NCBI GenBank assembly: GCA_025060195.1
Contig: JANXCQ010000020.1
Coordinates: 21,875-85,874 of the forward strand
From: Gemmatales bacterium
GTDB taxonomy: Bacteria > Planctomycetota > Planctomycetia > Gemmatales > HRBIN36
DNA length: 64,000 bases
Direction of reading: 5' to 3'
Positions 57,504 through 64,000 of the stretch are shown one piece after another. The translations under genes were made by a program, and so were the position numbers. Position 1 is the stretch's first letter. Every line of letters begins with the position of its first letter. A model generated the notes under the pieces. It was not told the origin of the DNA. It saw nothing but the letters and a program-made list of their open reading frames with translations, and made no database searches.

Positions 57504-58907
57504 ATGTGTAAACCGCTCAAGGATGTCTCAACCATTTGGCCAAGGTCCGCACATCCCCCGTTATTACAGACCCAAGCCTGGTTGAGAATACCGATCAACG
57601 GCTTAGTTACGCTGACCATTGTGACGTTGAGCACATGGTGGTTGGTACCCACGGGCGCCGAGCAAACCCCCAAAACGAATGGAACCGAAGCTAAGCCGAT
57701 CACGCAAGCCGATATAGACAGGTTTTCCGCTCTCCATCGCGCGCTCTACTACAGTGCGGTTCGGGGTACCGAATGGTTAGCACGGCAGCAACGCACCGAC
57801 GGTTCGTTTGCCGCGGGACTCATCCCCTGCTTGAACCTCCTGTTGGATGCCGACCATTATATACGGCAAGTACAAGCAACGTTAGCCTTGGCCCAGGCGG
57901 GTCGCGTGACCGGCAACGAGAAGTGGTCGGCCCAAGCCAAGCAGGCGGTATTATGGTTGCTCGCGGGAACTGTCGTAGATGGTCAAGACCCTCCGGGTCG
58001 CGCCCCTCGACCGCCCTTAGCCTTGCTCAGCCGGCTCGGTGCTACGGGCCTACTTTTGGCCACGATCCATGAGCTGCATCAACCGGCTGCCGACGTTCTC
58101 GACGCAGCCGAAGAATTGGCCCGATGGATTCAACGTCAACAACAAAGTGACGGGACACTTCGTATCGGCGAACTTGGCGTGGCCGGCACTTTACCCGGCG
58201 ATATTCCCGAAGAATTGGATCCGCTCAGTTATGGCCCAGGGCCTGCATTGTGGGGATTGGCTCGGAGTCAACGGTTACGTCCCCAGGCTTGGAAATTAGA
58301 AGTGTTACGTCGCGCTCGACCTGCCTATAATCGCTTACTTCGCGAAACGCTGCGACCGAACGAGGCATCTTCGCCAACTTTGACCAAGCCTGCTGGATTC
58401 GCGGGGACGCGTCCCATCTTGGCGCTTTGGCTCCTAGCTGCCTGGTCGGAAGCCTACGCTCACACGCGCGAACGCGCCTTCGCGGAGTATGTTTTTGAAC
58501 AAGCCGACGCCATGCTCCCGTTACAGTACACCGAGGGGAGCCAGCCGTTGTACTTAGGTGGCTTCGTGATGTCCTTAGCTGACAAAACTAAACATCAGGC
58601 CCCGGATTGGCAAACGGCGCGTTTTGCCTGGGCCCTGACCTTGGCCGCGCGCACTGCTCGCCAAGTGGGCGAGACAAACCGGTATAATCGATACGTACTG
58701 GCCGCCGAAGGCGCGTTACAATTTCTATCTACCTTACAATACACGGCACTCAACACCACGCACTTCGCGGAACATTATCAGCCCAAGATCATGGGGGGTT
58801 TCCGCACGAATTTGCGCGATGGTACGCTCCGCCTCGAAGTCCAACAAGCAGCTCTGACCGCCCTCTGGACCTTCCTAGAAACCATCAGTCTCGGTGAGGG
58901 ACAGTAA
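57504..58907 (+). CDS. secreted alpha/alpha-toroid (terpene cyclase/prenyltransferase-fold) protein
   Basis: A 467-residue protein with a hydrophobic anchor or signal (NGLVTLTIVTLSTWWLVP) and repeated helical pairs typical of the six-hairpin toroid. Repeats include GTEWLARQQRTDGSFAAGLI, AVLWLLAGTVVDGQDPPGRA, LARWIQRQQQSDGTLRIGEL and ALQFLSTLQY. No DxDD or other cyclase motif is seen. It is more likely a polysaccharide- or protein-binding toroid like many planctomycete secreted proteins. The substrate is unknown. Confidence 0.6.
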   Translation: MCKPLKDVSTIWPRSAHPPLLQTQAWLRIPINGLVTLTIVTLSTWWLVPTGAEQTPKTNGTEAKPITQADIDRFSALHRALYYSAVRGTEWLARQQRTDGSFAAGLIPCLNLLLDADHYIRQVQATLALAQAGRVTGNEKWSAQAKQAVLWLLAGTVVDGQDPPGRAPRPPLALLSRLGATGLLLATIHELHQPAADVLDAAEELARWIQRQQQSDGTLRIGELGVAGTLPGDIPEELDPLSYGPGPALWGLARSQRLRPQAWKLEVLRRARPAYNRLLRETLRPNEASSPTLTKPAGFAGTRPILALWLLAAWSEAYAHTRERAFAEYVFEQADAMLPLQYTEGSQPLYLGGFVMSLADKTKHQAPDWQTARFAWALTLAARTARQVGETNRYNRYVLAAEGALQFLSTLQYTALNTTHFAEHYQPKIMGGFRTNLRDGTLRLEVQQAALTALWTFLETISLGEGQ

Positions 58908-58994
58908 CCAGTTTATTTTCACCCACCAAGCGATGCCTCGATGGCAGCTCATCTATGCCCAAAACCTCTAAACACCCAGGGCTTAGTTTCTCCG

Positions 58995-61900
58995 TTATTT
59001 GTAAACCTCACAGCGAGGAAGAGCCTTACGGAATTCTGCCACTCCTTCGTCGCTTACTGCCGTGTCTTTCAAGTATAAACGACGCAATGATTTCAAAGCT
59101 GTTAATTCTCTCAGGCTTGCATCAGTAATATTCGTGGATTGCAAACTGAGATCCCTTAGTTTTTTCAGGCGAGTCAATTCCCTCACACCCGCGTCCGTAA
59201 TGCGAGTAGATGACAGGTCAAGCTCCGAGAGATTTTCCAGTTGAGCCAAGGGCTTGATCCCTCGATCCGTAACGAAAGTCCCCGCCAAATCTAGCGATGA
59301 TAGCTGTTTCAAGGTAGTCAACTCGCGTAACCCAACATCGCTCGTCCAAGTATAGTTAAGTCGAAGCACCTTGAGTAATTTGAAGCGACTTACCTGGGTC
59401 AGTCCCTCATCCGTTATGTCAGTCCCACTTAGATCCAGATATGTGAGTTTCTTTAGAGGGGCCAGGTGTTTCAGACCCTCGTCGGTGACGCGGGTTTCAT
59501 CCAGATGAAGTGAGGTCAACCTTCGTAATGTGGATAACTCCCCCAAGCCGAGGTTCGTTATGGCGGTGGAACCTAAATCCAAGGAAGTTAAGTTCTCCAA
59601 CTTAGCTATATCTTTTAGGCCTAAGTCGCTTATCAGCGTGCTACGCAAGTCAAGTACCGTGAGCATTTTTAGCTTAGGTAGTTCCTTGATTCCGCCGTCC
59701 GTGATTGTTGTGCCTCGCAAGGAAAGCTCCTTCAGTTCGGGCCATCGCGCCAACTCTTTGAGCCCGGCATCCGTGATTCTCCAATTGCTTAGGTCTAACT
59801 CAGACTGGGGCCTGACTATCTGTAGATAATATTTCAATCCGCTGTCCGTCCGGAGATGTTCGGGAAGCGTCATCCAGGGTAATTGCTGATTTACCAGATT
59901 TCCCAAGCTCCTTTCGCTAATATTCCAATCAGACAGGTCTAAACCCCAGGCTATTTCAACAAGCGTAATATAATGCTTTAGTCCCTCGTCGGTCTTGCAA
60001 GATTCAGGAAGATTTAGTGCCTTGAACTTCAATCCCTGAAGCTGCGTTAGGCCTTTTGCTGTAATCCGAGTTCCGAAGAGGTGGAGGTTTTGCAAGTTTT
60101 TTAAGGGAGCTATGTATTTGAGCGCTGCGTCATCTACTGCAGTGCCCGATAAATTGAGCTCGGATAACTCCTTGAATCTGGCTAATTGACTCAGGCCCGC
60201 CCCCGTGATGGGCCAATCACTAAGATCTAATGATAATACATTTGGCGCTATCGCAGCGAGGTAATGTTGCAAGCCCAAGTCGGTTCGGCAAGCATCCGGG
60301 ATAAGCAGAAAATCTAGATTCTTATTGGCAAGTGCTTTCAGGCCAGCATCGGTGACGAGTGTACCACCCAGGGTCAGGACACGGAGATGCTTGAGTTGGC
60401 TAAGGTCTTTGAGTCCTGCGTCCGTAACTGCCGTGTTGGAGAGAAACAGTGAACTAAGATTCGTAAGTCCCACCAAGTGCCGGAGCCCCTCCTGGGTTAT
60501 CCGCGTGCCTGCCAAGTCGAGCGAGGTTAATTCTTGGAGGTGCGCGAGTTCTTGGAGCCCAGCATCGGTGATCTTGGTATCGCGCAAGCTGAGTTCTTGC
60601 AATTTTGTCAATGGGCCTAAGGCCTTCAATCCTGCATCGCTAATTTCGGTTTGGCTCAGGTCGAGTTTTCTCAGGTTAGTCAGTTGACTCAATTCCATCA
60701 AACCGACGTTGGTAATGGCGTTGTCCGCTAAGTTCAACGATTCTAGGGTCCTTAACTTTGACAGATGCCGCATTCCCTGGTCAGTAATTCGAGTGGCTCG
60801 CAAATCTAGAGAAGTCAATTCCTGTAGCTTAGCCAAATGCTGCAGACTGTTATCCCTGACCGAAGTTCGGGAAAGATTGAGAGCGGTCAGTCTCGGAAGC
60901 TGCGCCAGCTCTTCTAAGGTCGCGCCAGTTATCCACGTGCCAGACAAATTAAGACTGATGACGGTAGATACTTTGGCGATGTGCGGCAGCGCGGAGTCGG
61001 TGATCTTCCAGCCGCTGAGATCGAGCAGTTTCGGAGGTGCGATCGCCGCGAGATAATGCTTAAGTCCTAAGTCGGTTTTACACCTATCGGGAACTCTAAG
61101 CACTTGCAAGTTTTGACCAGCTAAAACTTGCAAGTCTTGATCAGTAATAGTCCAGTCCTGCAAGTCAAGGATTCGAGGAGGCGACTTGATTGCGGCCAGA
61201 TAATTTCTTAGACCCTGACCGGTGTAACAATGCGCGGGAATCGTAAGCTGGTCAAGTTTTAGTCCAGCAAGCGCCTCCAGCCCCGCTTCTGTAATGTACC
61301 AATCACGTAGATCAAGCTGCCGAGGCCGTGCAAGTGCCGCAATATAGTGTTTCAGCCCAAGATCAGTATAGCATTGTGAAGGTAAAGCCAAGGTTTGGAG
61401 TTGCATGCCCTTCAAGTGTTGAAGTCCGACATCCGTTACGGATGTATCCGTAAGATCGAGGTACCTGAGTTGCTTTATCTTCGCCAATTCTTGTAGGCCC
61501 TCGTCAGTGATGTGGAGACTTCGTAAACTTAGGTGTTCAAGGTTTGATAATTTCGAGAGCGCTTGGAGACCGGTGTCTGTGATGTGCCAGTTAGTTAATA
61601 TCAACCTGATAGAGTGCTGCCCAATGCAGGGTAAGTGTTTCACAATCAAGTTTATTTTGCTAAGCTCAGGTGGCCCAAGACACTTAAGTAGTAAGTCGGC
61701 AATTTTATTAGGTCTTTCAAGGCTAATCAAAGTGCGATCCAGTTGAAGGTATCTCAAATTTTTCAGGTGCGTCAAATGTTGGAGGCCCGCAACGGTGATC
61801 GCGGTTCCCGATAAGTCCAACCCTACTAACTCCTGCAGCGGCAGCAATTCAGCTAATCCAGCATCTGTGATCGAGGTGTCCGCAAGAGAAAGCCATTGTA

Positions 61901-62630
61901 GCTGTCTGTGTTTCTTATATTGGGCCAGTTCCTTAAGGCCTGCATCGCTTATTTGCCACTGGCTTAGATCCAAGCGCATCCGAGGTTCCACGGCGCTCAG
62001 GTAGCAAGCTAACCCGGTGTCCGTTTTGCACCTTTGGGGAATACCTAAGGCTTGGAGATTCATCCCTTCCAGGAGTCTTAGACCTTGAGGGGTGACCTGT
62101 GTGCCCTCCAGACACAGGGAATGCAGGCGAGGGGTGTCGAGCAAATAATCTAAGCCTTGGTCAGTAATCGGCGTAAATGATAAGTCCAAGGCCTCTAGTG
62201 CCGGAAGAGCCACGAGTTCTTTGAGACCAGCATCTGAAATCCGCGTGTGGGCGAAACTGAGCCAGGTGAGCCGCGACAGCGCTGCAAGCTCTCGGAGGTC
62301 GGCGTCGGTTATGTTACTATGCGACAGATCTAGAGCGAACGGCTTAGCAGGCTGGGGTAATTTCTGAAGAAGCCTCGGTTTCCATACTCGGATGCGAAAG
62401 CATGGTAAAGTGATGCAATCTGCATCCCAGGTTGTGAGGTAGGTCTCAAATAGGTGGCCCGTTTCGGAATCCTTGCCGACCCAGATAACCTCGGCACCAG
62501 CTTCCTGCCATGCTTTTACCACTTCAGGAGTTAGTTCATCGAGCAAATCAGAAGCGGTGTCCACGGCGCGGCTAGCGCAGAGGCACACACCCGACATCAG
62601 AAGTAGCACCAACACGCGAGTAGCATGCAT
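58995..62630 (-). CDS. giant secreted leucine-rich-repeat protein with two alternating repeat types
   Basis: 1,211 residues with a signal peptide (MHATRVLVLLLMSGVCLCAS) and roughly 40 units of the cysteine-free type LTSLDLAGTRITDQGLxxL. Interspersed are at least seven longer units. Each has a Cys before Thr-Asp (QRCKTDTGLACYLSAVEPRM, DRCKTDLGLKHYLAAIAP, ESCKTDEGLKHYITLVEIAW) and then LDLSxWxIT. The protein has no other domain and should form a long curved solenoid outside the cytoplasm. The frame is clean and ends TAA. Function unknown; protein-protein binding is likely. Confidence 0.85.
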   Translation of the reverse strand: MHATRVLVLLLMSGVCLCASRAVDTASDLLDELTPEVVKAWQEAGAEVIWVGKDSETGHLFETYLTTWDADCITLPCFRIRVWKPRLLQKLPQPAKPFALDLSHSNITDADLRELAALSRLTWLSFAHTRISDAGLKELVALPALEALDLSFTPITDQGLDYLLDTPRLHSLCLEGTQVTPQGLRLLEGMNLQALGIPQRCKTDTGLACYLSAVEPRMRLDLSQWQISDAGLKELAQYKKHRQLQWLSLADTSITDAGLAELLPLQELVGLDLSGTAITVAGLQHLTHLKNLRYLQLDRTLISLERPNKIADLLLKCLGPPELSKINLIVKHLPCIGQHSIRLILTNWHITDTGLQALSKLSNLEHLSLRSLHITDEGLQELAKIKQLRYLDLTDTSVTDVGLQHLKGMQLQTLALPSQCYTDLGLKHYIAALARPRQLDLRDWYITEAGLEALAGLKLDQLTIPAHCYTGQGLRNYLAAIKSPPRILDLQDWTITDQDLQVLAGQNLQVLRVPDRCKTDLGLKHYLAAIAPPKLLDLSGWKITDSALPHIAKVSTVISLNLSGTWITGATLEELAQLPRLTALNLSRTSVRDNSLQHLAKLQELTSLDLRATRITDQGMRHLSKLRTLESLNLADNAITNVGLMELSQLTNLRKLDLSQTEISDAGLKALGPLTKLQELSLRDTKITDAGLQELAHLQELTSLDLAGTRITQEGLRHLVGLTNLSSLFLSNTAVTDAGLKDLSQLKHLRVLTLGGTLVTDAGLKALANKNLDFLLIPDACRTDLGLQHYLAAIAPNVLSLDLSDWPITGAGLSQLARFKELSELNLSGTAVDDAALKYIAPLKNLQNLHLFGTRITAKGLTQLQGLKFKALNLPESCKTDEGLKHYITLVEIAWGLDLSDWNISERSLGNLVNQQLPWMTLPEHLRTDSGLKYYLQIVRPQSELDLSNWRITDAGLKELARWPELKELSLRGTTITDGGIKELPKLKMLTVLDLRSTLISDLGLKDIAKLENLTSLDLGSTAITNLGLGELSTLRRLTSLHLDETRVTDEGLKHLAPLKKLTYLDLSGTDITDEGLTQVSRFKLLKVLRLNYTWTSDVGLRELTTLKQLSSLDLAGTFVTDRGIKPLAQLENLSELDLSSTRITDAGVRELTRLKKLRDLSLQSTNITDASLRELTALKSLRRLYLKDTAVSDEGVAEFRKALPRCEVYK

Positions 62631-62884
62631 AACTCACCTACGTAGCAAGCGAGTTGTTTGCTTGCCCTCGCCGACCGTGAGATTGCTAGGTTAGTCTAGG
62701 AGATACTAGGGCTTGCAGGTAGGGTTACCATGGGTTAGCAAACGCGCTAGGAGAACGTTGTGCTAGCCTCATGTGTGCGGCGGCAGACAGGCCCCAACGC
62801 GGATCATATTCTAACTAAGATTCCGCATCGAGATAAAAAGTCGGCCTGAGATGTCCGGAAGAAATTGAGTCGTAGGAGATGACC

Positions 62885-63997
62885 ATGGGGCTGCGAAGGT
62901 GGTGGCGGAGTGGCTTGATCATCGCTTGGCTCATCGTGTTTACGGGGACTGCAGCCGGACAAGTGCAGGATCGGGTGACTTACCGCGATCCGAAGACTGG
63001 CAAGCTCGTCACTCGCGAAGGAAATATCATGGCGGAGTCGCCAGGGGGCATTACTTTCGTTTGGGGGCTCGATGCGCGGAAAGAGTTTATTCCTGTGACA
63101 GCCCTGGAGGATATTCGCTTTGCCGCCGAGCCCCCGGAAACCTTGCAGGCTCGGGCTGCCGAAGCCAAGCAGCAATGGCAAAAGGCTCTCGACTTTTACC
63201 AGCAAGCCCTCAGAGGGGCGGGTAAAGCTAAGATGGCTGTCCCTTTCATCGAGTTCAAAATCCTGAAGCTCCGTTCGTTGCTCATGGAGCAGCAGGAAAC
63301 AGACCCCTTACAACGGGCGGATTTATATCGGCAGCTCGAGCAATTTCATAAAAGGTACCCCAATGCTTGGCAGACGGTCGAGTGTTTGGAGCTGATGGGG
63401 CAACTGCGGTTGCGCGATGGTCTGCCTGTGGACGAAGTGTTGGCCGAATTGCGTGCCGTGCGGGACAAGTACCAGAACCAAGCGGAGCTGGTCGGGCGAG
63501 TCAACTTGTTCGAGGCTCGCGCCCTTGTCCAACAAGCTCAGGGATACCTGCAGAACCAGCCTGATAAAGCATTGGAAATCTACAAGCAAGCACGTGCCAG
63601 CTTGGAAAAGCTGATGCAGACCACCACCGACCGTAATCTGCGCCAGGAGATTCTGGTAAGTCTGGTGGAATGCAAGGCTGCCTTGCGTCAGCACAAGGAA
63701 GCTGAGGCTGATCTGGCTCTACTGGAAAAGGAAGCCCAGGACCCGCGGACAAAAGCTCTGGTGCATTTGGCCCGAGGCGACATCTATCGTCTCAGCGAAC
63801 GTATCCGCGATGCCATGTGGGAATATCTCTGGGTAGATGTGGTCTATAACCAAGACCGCGATTTAGTCGCGCGGGCCTTATACTGGTTAGTGGACGTGTT
63901 CCGCAAATTGGGCGATGAAGAGAAGGCCAAGGCGTGCCAAGAACGCCTGCTCAACGAATTCAGGGACACCGTCTGGGCTAAACGCTTAGGGAAGTAA
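62885..63997 (+). CDS. secreted TPR protein
   Basis: I start at MGLRRWWRSGLIIAWLIVF because the TAGGAG site is spaced properly for it and too close for the ATG six bases earlier. A signal peptide ends near TGTAAGQ. A short beta-rich part (VTYRDPKTGKLVTREGNIMA) precedes TPR-like helices (KQQWQKALDFYQQALRGAGK, ALEIYKQARASLEKLMQTTT, YLWVDVVYNQDRDLVARALY). It is transcribed divergently from the LRR gene with a shared 250-base region. The role is unknown. Confidence 0.75.
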   Translation: MGLRRWWRSGLIIAWLIVFTGTAAGQVQDRVTYRDPKTGKLVTREGNIMAESPGGITFVWGLDARKEFIPVTALEDIRFAAEPPETLQARAAEAKQQWQKALDFYQQALRGAGKAKMAVPFIEFKILKLRSLLMEQQETDPLQRADLYRQLEQFHKRYPNAWQTVECLELMGQLRLRDGLPVDEVLAELRAVRDKYQNQAELVGRVNLFEARALVQQAQGYLQNQPDKALEIYKQARASLEKLMQTTTDRNLRQEILVSLVECKAALRQHKEAEADLALLEKEAQDPRTKALVHLARGDIYRLSERIRDAMWEYLWVDVVYNQDRDLVARALYWLVDVFRKLGDEEKAKACQERLLNEFRDTVWAKRLGK

Positions 63998-64000
63998 TCT

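Noticed and set aside
57504..58907. Functional terpene cyclase
   Set aside because: No DxDD or DDxxD-type motif; only the helical toroid fold is suggested.

Overview
The window looks like chromosome of a Gemmataceae-type planctomycete. Signs of this are a secreted FG-GAP protein with the LEPLEPRE...PA N-terminal signature, an S10 ribosomal cluster of planctomycete character, a thioredoxin reductase with a lineage-type insertion, and many secreted repeat proteins. No rRNA, CRISPR array or tyrosine integrase was seen.

Positions 1-37,400 form a decayed accessory island. From the left it holds a broken PD-(D/E)XK nuclease, then a run of Rhs/FG-GAP toxin tips, each followed by a small immunity-type gene (1.9-6.3 kb). 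A defective prophage-like element follows (6.5-36.8 kb), read right to left. Its early end has a DUF2924 protein, a large serine recombinase, an HTH partner, an AAA ATPase, DUF669, RusA, a DEAH helicase and a prim-pol. The late end has portal, protease/capsid, tail tube, tail chaperones, tape measure and tail-tip genes, a secreted trypsin-like protease, a glycosyltransferase and an FkbM methyltransferase. Terminase is missing. Foreign blocks have replaced phage DNA at three places: a DUF3644 gene inside the capsid region, an unknown ORF plus a giant kinase/WD40/beta-lactamase gene next to the portal, and an integron-cassette fragment (one clear 60-bp attC, a WapI-like immunity gene) plus a broken IS110 between the prim-pol and the ParB/methylase genes.

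Most element genes are interrupted, and the interruptions are skewed. I count 13 in-frame TAG codons against two TGA and one TAA, while none of about 16 recognisable phage gene ends uses TAG. Several TAGs sit where the family has Gln (RusA, recombinase C-terminus). Either the element was read with TAG as Gln, or it is simply decaying. Indels, lost start codons and two TAGs at aromatic positions favour decay as the default reading.

From a tRNA-Asn (37.4 kb) rightwards every gene is intact. These are trxB, a TPR lipoprotein/OmpA-like/secretin group of Tad-pilus type, nnrE, then rpsJ-rplD-rplW-rplB-rpsS-(tRNA-fMet)-rplV-rpsC-rplP-rpmC-rpsQ-rplN-rplX-rplE-rpsN-rpsH-rplF-rplR-rpsE-rplO-secY. After these come tRNA-Arg, rplU, a secreted alpha/alpha-toroid protein, a 1,211-residue leucine-rich-repeat protein and a secreted TPR protein. 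rplC (L3) is absent from its usual place between rpsJ and rplD.
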